A DNA stretch of 64,000 bases from Pratylenchus scribneri. Its lineage: Eukaryota; Nematoda; Chromadorea; Rhabditida; Pratylenchidae. Within the stretch, counting starts at the first letter, position 1. Each line of letters begins with the position of its first letter. Below the pieces are notes generated by a model. It did no database searches, was not told where the DNA came from, and saw nothing but the letters and a program-made list of their open reading frames with translations. The DNA is taken from positions 806,001 through 870,000 of the forward strand of contig JAQSEB010000059.1 of the NCBI GenBank assembly GCA_030063045.1. The letters are read 5' to 3'. Positions 13,781-23,923 of this stretch are shown here, piece by piece. The translations under genes and the position numbers were made by a program.

Positions 13781-14081
13781 TTGAAAGAATGAATGGCAAT
13801 TGAATTTGTTTACCTTTATGTTTTGTTTAATTTTGCCTTATTATATTTTATTCGTCCAAAAAACTCGCCAAAAATATATGTAAAAATTAATTTAGGGCTC
13901 AAAATTTGCAAAAAAAATGTAATCTATTTCCTCTTTTATTCCTTTCAATTATTCAAAAATAACACCCGAAATTTTTTTTATTGTTTTGATTCCCCCTATT
14001 TTTTTGTTGCGCAATTATTGAATGTTTTTATATTGTACCTCATTTTTTATTATTTTAAAATGCTATAAAATGTCAATTTTA

Positions 14082-14637
14082 TTACTGACTTCCATCCTGC
14101 AATGTTCCAACCGGACATCCCGCATATGGATTGCTGGCACTGGTAGAGGGACGGCAACAAACTCTGTTGTAGCATTGTTCCGATCCACTAATGCATCCTG
14201 GCTTATACCAATAACCGCAAACTATGTTTGAGGGAATGTTATAATTTGAAATAATTTATCGAATAAAAATTGAATTTGCCGAAAATGTTTCGTGTCAAAA
14301 ATAATCTTTTTGTATGATTATAACTTGACCAAAAAAGGTCTATTTAAGATTCCTATTTTCTGAAAGATAATCATTTATTTAACCTAAACCTAATCATATT
14401 CTTAAACCTCTCAACATTTTGTTATGTTTAATTTAGGCCTCAAAAAAGATTTTCGATATGAAATTTTTTGTCAAATTTAATGTTTTAAATAAAATATTTC
14501 CCATATTAAATTTTGAGTGAATATTGATGGTTTCATCAATATATACCTCCATTGGCTGCCCATCCTTGAGGACATTGCCCAAAAACAAAAAAGTGCCTCG
14601 GCAATAGAATGAATAAAAGGGCAATCAATTGAATCAT
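14082..14637 (-). CDS. Small secreted cysteine-rich protein, 76 residues, two exons
   Basis: Exon 1 is 14637-14547 and exon 2 is 14221-14082, joined in phase 1 across a 325-bp intron. The product starts with a hydrophobic signal peptide (MIQLIALLFILL, cleavage likely after VFG), then one cysteine module CPQGWAANG...C...C....C...CC and the start of a second (AGCPVGTLQDG). The frame ends in TAA just after that motif. In the two paralogues to the right this point is a phase-1 exon end, and GTCAGTAA here looks like a donor, so a downstream exon may have been lost or be unrecognised. It is convergent with the MTCL-like gene. I do not recognise a named family; extracellular location is inferred from the signal peptide. 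Confidence 0.7.
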
Positions 14638-16182
14638 TTTGGTGGCAATTGGGCACAATGAAACTGGATTTGGCCAATCCATTTTGTGAGGGAAAGTATG
14701 GAGGAGATTGTGTAAAATTGGGAGAAGATGAGAATTGAAAATTGATGGGACCAATTCCAATTTCCAAATTGAAGGGAACCATAGCCATCATCAAAACTTG
14801 CCGATTTGGCCAATTTGATGGGAGAGGAAAGCGGCTGAACAAATAAAGTACTAAATAATTTAAAAATTGATGGGTGGAATGAAACTGTGACGAACATTGA
14901 AATGTGGAAATAATCAGTACCAGAATTAAAATTATTTTCATCAGAAGATTAACCGATACGAATTTGGTGGACAATAACATTTTTATTAAACCTGCATTAG
15001 GGCAATCTCTTTAATAACAGATTTTTAATCTATAAGAATAGGCAGAATTTTTAGTACTAGAACAAAAAATGTTTTTAAGAAAATTAAAACATAAAAATTT
15101 TTAGCTAAATGAAACACAAAATGTTTTTAGCTAAGTGAAACACAAAATGTTTTTAAGAAAATTAAAACATAAAAATTTTTAGCTAAATGAAACACAAAAT
15201 GTTTTTAGCTAAGTGAAACACAAAATGTTTTTAGCTAAGTGAAATACAAAATGTTTTTAAGAAAAGGGAAACACAAAATGTTTTTAGCTAAGTGAAACAC
15301 AAAATGTTTTTAGCTAAGTGAAATACAAAATGTTTTTAAGAAAAGGGAAACACAAAATGTTTTTAGCTAAGTGAAACACAAAATGTTTTTAGCAAACGAA
15401 AACACAAAATGTTTTTAGCTAAATGAAACACAAAATGTTTTTAGCTAAGCGAAACACAAAATGTTTTTAGCTAAGTGAAATACAAAAGTTTTTAAGAAAA
15501 GGGAAACACAAAATGTTTTTAGCTAAGTGAAACACAAAATGTTTTTAGCTAAGTGAAATACAAAATGTTTTTAAGAAAAGGGAAACACAAAATGTTTTTA
15601 GCTAAGTGAAAAACACAAAATGTTTTTAGCAAACGAAAACACAAAATGTTTTTAGCTAAATGAAACACAAAATGTTTTTAGCTAAGTGAAACACAAAATG
15701 TTTTTAGCTAAGTGAAACACAAAATATTTTTAAGTATTAATAAACAGAAAATATTATTGAGAAAAAAATACGAGAAAAACAAATTAAGAATTTAATTTTA
15801 GTTAGAATTCTAAATATTATAGATTGGATATTATAATGTTCATAAAATAGCCACCACAACCCACAAGACACCTTATGCTAGAACGAATCTTGACAGGAAA
15901 AAAATCATAGACCCGATCACCATCCTTCTCCTTCCCCAAATATTCAAATATGTCTACAGGGAATTAATTACAATTGTGATGTGATGATTGTCAGATAAAT
16001 TTAAATCTACAGTGCACTAGCAAATGTTAATTCCATTCTTTTTGCTTCATTTAAAAAAAATTTTAAAAATTCCGAAAATTTTGTTAATTCCATATAGAAA
16101 AGATTCAATAAAAATAATTAGAATTCCCATAAAATTTTTAGTTCAAATATTCATTCATTCCTCTTTATTATCTTCAGCAAAT
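14638..16182. other. Intergenic, dominated by a 26-bp satellite
   Basis: Apart from the satellite at 15070-15740 the stretch is AT-rich with no supported exon. Confidence 0.7.
15070..15740 (+). repeat. 26-bp satellite (family B)
   Basis: About 26 tandem copies of ACAAAATGTTTTTAGCTAAGTGAAAC. Variant units have AAGAAAAGGG or AGCAAACGAA in place of AGCTAAGTG. Arrays of the same family recur at 29560-30465 and 57600-58225. Confidence 0.92.
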
Positions 16183-18827
16183 TTATTTCCTTCCAAATGC
16201 ATTTACTTGGCCGCACAGTTGGCATTGATTTGGACAGGACATTTGAATTTGAGTAACAGAGCATCCTCCTGGTTGTTGAATTGCCATTGTGCATTGTGAT
16301 TGGTCACCTTGTTGACAGGCTACACAAATGAATATTATAAAATTTTCATTAAATTGTGAATATTCTCCCACCTTGCGCCAACAATGTTGGGTCAATTTGT
16401 TGCGCATTTCCTCCATTATACGGATAAGCTCCCGTGTTTGGATATGCTCCAGTGTTTGGATATGCTCCGGTGTTTGGATATGTTCCGGTGTTTGGATATG
16501 TTCCGGTGTTTGGATAAGCTCCGGTGTTCGGATAAGCTCCCGTGTTTGTATATGGGGCCGAATATCCATTGGTTGGATATGTTTGCCCATAGTTCTGACT
16601 ACAGTATAAGAGGGAATTTTTAAATGGAATGAAATTTGGTAAAATACAAAACAATGGACAACGTCTATTGGGTTTCGGAGTCTGAAGTCTGTACTGTTTT
16701 TTGTCTATTACTCTACAATGCAAATGCATCCAATTTATGATGGCGATATGGCATTCAAAAGCCTTTTAAATTTATTCAGCAAAGTAACTATTTAATTTCC
16801 TAAAATGTTAAAAAAAATTTGGAAAATAAAAGGCTTTTTCTCAGAAAATTACAAGTTTAGTATTTTCAAAAATGAATAAACTAAATTAAAAAGGTGAAAT
16901 TCATAAGAAATTTTAAAGCCACTTTTTAGAGAACATTTTACTCTTTCGAAGGGCAATCCCCTTCCCTCTGATTGGTTGTTTGCCATTGGGATATGGGCCA
17001 AAAGACTATTCAGGTACTGTACTGAATCGTCCTCCATCCTAGAATTGACCTAAATTTCCTTATGCCCCCACCCTCCCTATCCCTATCATTTACTATGTCT
17101 GCTGTGGTGGATATGTCCCATAGCCGCTCATTGTGGGATTTGTGTTGTAGACGGGCTGTCCCTGGGCAGTGTAGCCAATGATTTGCGGTTGTTGGCCATA
17201 GTTGGGTTGGGCAATCATTGGTTGGGCACCTGTATATGGTTGCCCATAATATGTGGGGGGAGTGTTATTTATAAATGGGACGCCCGTCTGCCGTGTAACC
17301 GACGATTTGACCAACAGTACCCGTATTATATGTTGGCTGCGTTCCATAACCAGGTTGTGTGCCCTGTTGTCCATTGCACGGTTGGGTGTTGCCACCGTCT
17401 TCGGGCGATGTGTACCCGGGCAAATAGTTCTTCTCGCAACATTCTCCACGCACGCATTTCTCCTGTGGGTCAGCGCAAACACCCATTACCGAACAGCCTA
17501 AATATTTTATCATGGTTAATATTTAATTTTACGAAAAAAAGAGTATATAATACCAAAATAATTATAATGCTTTTTAAGGTGGGTTTGTCCAACATTCACA
17601 AACCAAATATACCCAAAATTGGATAGAGCTGGTCAAAACGCATTGAATGGTATATAATTTGTTATGGTTTGGTCAACAATTAAAGGGTATTAAACGGTTT
17701 AAAAAACCCATTTTGGTTGGTCAACAATTAAAGGGTATTAAACGGTTTAAACCCATTTTGGTTTAATGGTTCAAAACTAACTTAGAATTGATCAAAATTA
17801 AGCCAAAATATAATCAAATGATGCTCCTTGACGAGATCTATTGAATGAGTATAACATTTATGGGTTTGTATGAAAAATATCTGAATTTTCGGCATCAATA
17901 CTCTTTTCGTACAAATTAAACCACATTTCCCTTTTCCATTCACCTCCATCATTGTAAGCACCAGCCGGACAAAATGTCAAAACGCATTGACCCGTTTTGC
18001 GATTGCGTTGATATGTTTGCATGGCCGCATTCTCATTTATTTTGCCTATGGGAAAAATGTGTGCTTTTTATGGGGAATGGAGAAATGTCTACACTCCCAA
18101 CTTGTGACAGTTTATAATATCATAATTGATAACTTATCAAGGATTGAGCCAATTTTGATGATTTTGGTATCAAATTAAAGAGCAAACTTTTGGCTATCAA
18201 ATGATATTAATTTTATTTAAATTGGTCCAAACATGATGAAGTTATGCCCAATAAACCACTCAAATTATTTTTATTATTGATTCGAGAAATGATCAGTGAT
18301 TTTTTAGGCATAATTTCATCATTTTTGAATCAAATTTAAATTAAATTAATATTTATTTGATAGCCAAATGTCTGCTCTTTAATTTGATATTAAAATCATT
18401 AAAATTGGTTCAGTCCTTGATGTGTAATTGTAAACGGCGACAGTCTTATCCTGTGAAGTTGAGGTCTATCCTATTATTTGACTTATTAGGTTCAAAAGTG
18501 ATAAAAACTCACAGCAAACTTTGTTGGTCGGCTGACAAATTTGACTGGTTTGCCAACACTTGTTGAATGTATTGCAACCTGTGAATGCAAAGAATATAAG
18601 TGGAATCAAAACCGTTGCCTACCTCCATCCTCTGCCCATCCAACTGGACATCGGCCTTGTTGACCTTGGTTGCCCGGATATTGTTGCTGATAGGGCTGTT
18701 GGTAATTTTGTTGGTAAGGTTGTTGGTAAGGCTGCTGGTAGGGTTGTTGATAGGGTTGTTGGTAGGGTTGTTGGTATTGGCCGAAACAATGGTTGAAAAA
18801 GGCGACAAAAAAGATGGTCAACAACAT
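16183..18827 (-). CDS. Secreted modular protein: Gln/Tyr-rich repeats, two cysteine modules, Tyr/Pro-rich repeats, C-terminal ShKT domain
   Basis: Exons 18827-18623, 18578-18513, 18045-17944, 17497-17094, 16598-16372 and 16319-16183, about 379 residues. Signal peptide MLLTIFFVAFFNHCFG, then repeated YQQP, then two modules of the form CPxGxxxDGG-C...C....C....CC. A Tyr/Gln/Pro region has two GYTAxGxPxY motifs and about seven NTGAYP repeats. The end is C-x7-C-x9-C-x8-C-x3-C-x2-C, the ShKT pattern. Exons 2 and 3 are 66 and 102 bp and symmetrical (phase 1-1). As written, exon 4 contains a one-base frame change near 17272 (TATAAATAAC). Either this is an indel, or a GTACTG...ATACAG intron of about 100 bp removes it in frame. 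ShKT domains occur in many secreted nematode proteins and some enzymes; no enzyme domain is seen here. Function unknown. Confidence 0.75.
16735..17015. repeat. MITE family F (diverged)
   Basis: The right arm (GCCACTTTTTAGAGAACATT, then a GGGCCAAAAG end) is clear and the left arm is weak. Lies in intron 16599-17093 of the ShKT gene. Confidence 0.55.
17515..17930 (+). repeat. Family A element, two 46-bp units
   Basis: Smallest array of the family. The outer ends AATTTTACGAAAAA and TTTTCGTACAAATTAAA are visible. Fills the intron 17498-17943 of the ShKT gene. Confidence 0.85.
18118..18440. repeat. MITE family G
   Basis: Both arms are present, in intron 18046-18512 of the ShKT gene. Confidence 0.75.
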
Positions 18828-19822
18828 ATTTTGCTTCACAATTCAATTTTTAAATTGATGAATTTAAATTTTAATTGAATTGGAGGCAAACTTTTGGAAT
18901 TGAAATGTGGATTTTGAGGGCAATCGCACACATTGATGGTCTTTTTCAATTCATATTTGCCCAATTGACTTTATTAGCATAGCTTGTGTCCCTATCAAAA
19001 TTTGGCATGGAACTTTGACGCCAATTGACGGATGATTTTGTGAGAGGAAAATGGATAGGATTCAAGTGAATGATTTCCAAACATCAAATTTGGCACACTT
19101 TCGAATTAAATAGTTAATCCCGATACTGTGCTACATTTTTGCCCTTTTTATGTGTATTTTGTGAAAGTTTGAAGTTTGAACAAAAAATTTATGGGGGATG
19201 ATAAAGGGAGAAAATAGTTTCAATTCAGAAGGAATGATTTCCCTAAACATCAAATGTGGGCATATTTTCGAACCAAATTTGTCTCAATTCCTACTATTAC
19301 ATTTTACGTTATTTTATGCACTTTACTTATAAACATTTGAACAAAAATTTATTTTTAATAAAATGAGATAAAATAAATTGGAATGAAAAAAATGGACACA
19401 TTTATTGGTAGGGAATAATTGAATACCATCGATCGAGTATCTACATCTGTTTTCGGCCCATAGCTTAACGAGGTAATAATCAATTCAAGAAGGCGATAAA
19501 CTACTCAAAAGTTTTGAGTTTGCTCTATAAAGAGGCTTCATTAAATTTTATAAATTATAAAAAGTTTCAATACCTTTGAATTTAATAAACCCGTATTATT
19601 CCGATTGTTAGAAAAATCGCTCATTTTACAAATTATTTAAAATTTCTAAAAATTTATTTAGCAACTTATTAGAAGACATTTAAGGCTTTCTAATTTTATA
19701 TAGCCTTCCCAATTAGCCATTGCCTTGTTGAGCTATGGCCAAAAGAACGGCAAATATAATCAATTGTTCTTTTCGCACATTTACGATGAGGGACTGGGAT
19801 ATCATTGTTCATTTTTTATTAT
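18828..19822. other. Intergenic between two ShKT-protein genes
   Basis: Holds a family F MITE (19455-19746). The 5' flank of the downstream gene is AT-rich with no recognisable exon. Confidence 0.6.
19455..19746. repeat. MITE family F
   Basis: Complete palindrome ending GAGCTATGGCCAAAAGAACGG, just downstream of the ShKT gene stop at 19823. Confidence 0.75.
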
Positions 19823-22187
19823 TTATCCAATCAATCCAACGCCACCAATGCCTCCGAGGCCTCCGAGGCCAGTTCCAACGCCTCCAAGACCACCAATTCC
19901 CCCAATCCCAGTTCCAATGCCAGTTCCAAGTCCGCCAATGCCACCAATTCCGCCGCACAATCCACAACTGGCCATGCAAGCTTCGGCAATTGTTGAGAAG
20001 AAGCAATATCGGGCATAGGCCCTACAGGTGGAATAAATGTCCGTACAGCCGAGTGCTCCACTGATGCCACCCAAAGTGCCAAAACCCGAATAGGGACTGA
20101 GGCCACTGAAAATGTTGAATTAAACTATTGAAAACAACGAATATTGTTTGCCTTAAAGGGATACTCGCCTTTAAAATAACTCATAAAGACTGACTGAATC
20201 AAGTATGAAGTTTTAGTATCAAATTAAAGAGCAGACTTTTGGCTAACAAATTATATTAATTTTTATTTAAATTTGATTCAAAAATGATGAAGTTGTAACA
20301 ATCCATTAAAGATCATTTTAAATGGTTTTTTGGCCATAATTCCATCATTTCTCAACCAATTTAAATAAAATTAATATCATTTGATAGTAAAAAGTCCGCT
20401 TTTTAATTTGATAATAAAATCATCAAGATTGATTAAAACTTTAATGAATTATTTTAAACGGCGCCAAGTTGGTTGGACAACAAATTGGTCAATCCCCTTT
20501 ACTCACACATTTGGCATAATAACGCCGTAGCCAATTGTTGTGGTTGTGGTCGGGTAGCCATAACCAGTTGTGGGATAGCCGTAAGGGCTGATGCCACCAG
20601 TTGTCGGATAGCCACCGTACGGAGTGGTTGGATACGTTGGATACGTGGGATATGTAGGATAGGTAGGAAAAGTGCCAGTGTTGGAGGGTTGGCCTTAAAA
20701 TTTATTTTGTTTTATTTGTATGAATTATTAATTGTCACTGACAGCAAACTCCTTGAATGCATCGTTCCCGAGGGTCAAAGCATACATTCGTGTAAGCACA
20801 TCCTGTAAAATTGGGTTGATAAAGTGTCAATCAATTCCCCGATTTGTTGAAATTTAGATTCAAGACATTAACGATAAATATAATGGGTAATTAGTGGGAA
20901 CAAATCCTTTATGAACAATATAATTATAATTTAATTAATAATAAATGGACAGAGGCTCCATGTATTTATTCATTTTTAAATTTTAATTCTCTTGAAAAAA
21001 GGATAAGAGACAATTGAATACATCTAATTGAGTATTTTTACGGTTTTTTATAGTTCAAAGGGGCAGAAGCTCATCAGAAGTCAATCTGGGAAGGCGATAT
21101 ATCATTTGAAGGGTTTAAGTGTCATCTATAATTTAACCTTTTTTAATTTTAAGAAATTCAATTTTTAAAAGTAACATGACTTTCAAATAGTAAACCCCCA
21201 AAAAAATTGAAGAAGTAAATTTTTAAGAGGCACTTAAAATTTTCGAATGGCATATCGCCTTCCCGAATTGGCCGCTTCGTTATTGAGCTATGGCCAAAAG
21301 AATGGTCCGATGTACTCGACGGTACTCAATTGTCCTGTTTCACCATTGACCAATGAAGGGATATTTCCGAAATTATTTTAAAAGAATGGAACTAATAAAT
21401 TCATCCATTAAATCTTCTTCTACAAAAATCCTTCCGCCAAATTTATTCACCCACCTCCGTCACGGAAATATCCAATCGGGCATTGTCCACCATTTTGTTG
21501 CTGGCAACAAACTCCTTGAATGCATCTTTCTTGTGGATCAAAGCAAAATCTCAGGTAATAGCAAGCTTTAAAAAATGAATGGATTCAATTTAGATTAAAT
21601 AATTTAGGAAACAGCTCAACTTGTCTCCATTTTAATAACTCATCATAGACTGAATCAATTTTGATGATTTTTGTTATTGAATTAAAGAGCAGACTTTTGG
21701 CTATTAAATTATATTAATTTTATTTAAATTAGTTCAAAATTGATGAAGTTGAGCACAAAAAAAATCACTAATAATTTCTAATCCATAGTAAAGAGTCATT
21801 TTAAATGTTATTTTGCGCATAATTCCATCAATTTCTGAACCAATTTAAATAAAATTAATATAATTTGTTAGCCAAAAGTCTGCTCTTTAATTTGATAAAA
21901 AATCATTAATTTTGGTTCAATCCTTGATGGATAATTACAAACGGCGACAAATTGGGCTTATCCAAAATATATAACCCACATCCATCTGCGAACATTCCCA
22001 GAGGGCATTGTTGAACACCGCCACCCCAAATGGCCGCTTGGCCATTGGCCAATTCCGGGATTTGAATAAAATTAAAAATGAAGAAGAGGAGAAAGAATGG
22101 AATTGGCCAAAGAAGGCATTTTGCCAATTCATTGTTTATCCTCCTTTTCCGTCTCCACCTTCTTTTCCTCTCTTTTAATTGTTTCAT
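19823..22187 (-). CDS. Secreted modular protein: two cysteine modules, Tyr/Pro/Thr-rich linker, ShKT domain, Gly-rich tail
   Basis: Exons 22187-21980, 21565-21455, 20802-20743, 20693-20507 and 20105-19823; 282 residues, all phases consistent. A basic n-region precedes a hydrophobic core (WPIPFFLLFFIFNFIQI). Then come two near-identical modules, CPLGMFADG...CFDPQERCIQGVCC and CPIGYFRDG...CFDPRERCIQGVCC. A linker of repeated YPT/YPTT follows. The ShKT domain is C-x6-C-x6-C-x8-C-x3-C-x2-C (starting CTDIYST), and a GGIGGLG tail ends the protein. Exons 2 and 3 (111 and 60 bp) are symmetrical phase 1-1. Same order and strand as the gene at 16183-18827, so the two are tandem paralogues. The long basic start could mean a later initiator. 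Function unknown; presumed extracellular matrix or secreted. Confidence 0.78.
20175..20470. repeat. MITE family G
   Basis: In intron 20106-20506 of the ShKT gene, ending TTTTAAACGGCGCCAAGTTG. Confidence 0.75.
21050..21306. repeat. MITE family F
   Basis: In intron 20803-21454 of the ShKT gene; shortened in the middle. Confidence 0.7.
21640..21950. repeat. MITE family G
   Basis: Spans most of intron 21566-21979 of the ShKT gene. Confidence 0.75.
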
Positions 22188-23923
22188 TCAAAATTGTGGG
22201 AAAATTGATTGATATTGTGAAAGATGGATTTTTGGTTGGCTTAATTTGGCCAAAAAAAAATTCCCACCTCATTTTCCATCATTTGCCAAACTTTTTCCAT
22301 CAAATTCATTGCCCCCATTTCTGTTGTGTGCGAATTTTTGTAAAATTTGTTTAGCTGTCAATTGGCGTCAATCCAAATTATAAATTATATTTGAGAATCA
22401 TTTGAGTTCAATCAAAAATTGTTGTTTTTGCCTAAACAAAATCAAATCCAACGCAACAATGTTCAATGAGACAAATGCTTTCATTTTTTGGGGAGAAAAA
22501 AAAGGATCGCCAATCAAAACCAAAATGAGGAAAATTTTAGACAAAATGAGAAATGTCCAAAAATATGAGAGAATCAAATTTTGATTAAAAAATTTTTAGA
22601 TGAAAAATTGCCAAAATGTGAGAGAAAATTTGATTAAAATTTAAAAATTTAGTAAAACAAAATCCTTCGAATTCATTGATTGATATTTCAGCCTATAATC
22701 GGATACTGATAAATCTGATTATATGCATTTATTAAGTCGAGTAATGGAATTAATTTAATGCTAATAAATTGCTTGAAAAAAAATAATAAACCTATATAGG
22801 AGAATTGACCATTTCCTCAATTCTCAATGATCTAATTTATTCTTTTAAATTCCAATATTATTTTTTAAATAAAAAAGATATTATTTATATCAAAAAATTG
22901 GAAATTTTCTACTCTATCGAACCATATCAATATAATCAAAAAAAGATTTGGAACGAAAGAAAGTTATGAATGAGAAAATTATATTTCATTTAAATTAAAA
23001 ATATTGGAAAAAATTCTGGTAAATTATTCATATGAAAAATTGACAATTTTCTGCTCTATCCAACCATATCAAGATCATCAAAAATGGTTGGGATTGATAG
23101 GAGTTATGAAGGCTCAAACATGCTGTGGTATCACACATCTTTTTATTTCTTTACAAATTACAAATCAAATACAAAGGAGAGAATAGAATTCTCTAAAAGG
23201 AAGGCATTCCTTTTCCTTCCTGATTGGCTGCTGATTGTGAAGAGAAGGAAATTTCTGCTACAGTATATTTTTCCCTCCCTCAATCAAAGAGTGAGCTTCA
23301 ATGTGCCTAAAGGCATCATCACCTATCTCTTCCATTTCCTTGTTCCACTTGCAATTTCATCTACAGTACAGTTGAACGATCCATTTCATGTCTGGAACTG
23401 GAAGCTTATAACTCAGCAATGGATGAACGGATTTCAGTGGTTTTGATTTTGTGTTATGTTTTGATAGAGGGGAAGATTCTCTATATTTTGTTATAATTAA
23501 TAATTCTATTAATTGAACAAATTATTCATCCTTTACGTAAAATATTAATTCTAGAATATATATTAGAGCATTTTTCAACATTTTATCAACTTTTTTGGCT
23601 TTAATTCTATAAATTTTCGGGTCAATTCATTTGTTGTTATTTTTCATTCAATAAGAACTCATCCAATTCTTTAATTTGTTATTAAATTCAATGAATAATT
23701 TGCAAAAAAATTATAAAAAAATTTAAAAATGATTATAAATAATTGGGATTGAAATTCAATGAAAATATTTCAATTTTCAAAAATCCTAAAAAATTAAATA
23801 AATAGAAATAATCCGAAATTAAATAATTTTTATTCAAAAATATTTACTCCAAATAAATTGGATTTAAATTTTGTTTGGGTACAATTCACTCAGAATATGA
23901 ATATATTTTTGACATTTTCACCA
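22188..23923. other. Intergenic, AT-rich, with a dispersed repeat
   Basis: No exon supported. The part at 22890-23420 is repeated at 52490-52960. Confidence 0.6.
22890..23420. repeat. Dispersed repeat family H
   Basis: Shares with the reverse strand of 52490-52960 the segments TGGCTGCTGATTGTGAAGAG, TTTCTGCTACAGTAT and TTTTCTGCTCTATCCAACCA. The motif AATTTTCTGCTCTATC is itself duplicated at about 22905 and 23045. Confidence 0.6.

Noticed and set aside
22097..22354. Plus-strand frame with hydrophobic stretch
   Set aside because: Antisense to the signal-peptide exon of the ShKT gene, then AT-rich sequence.
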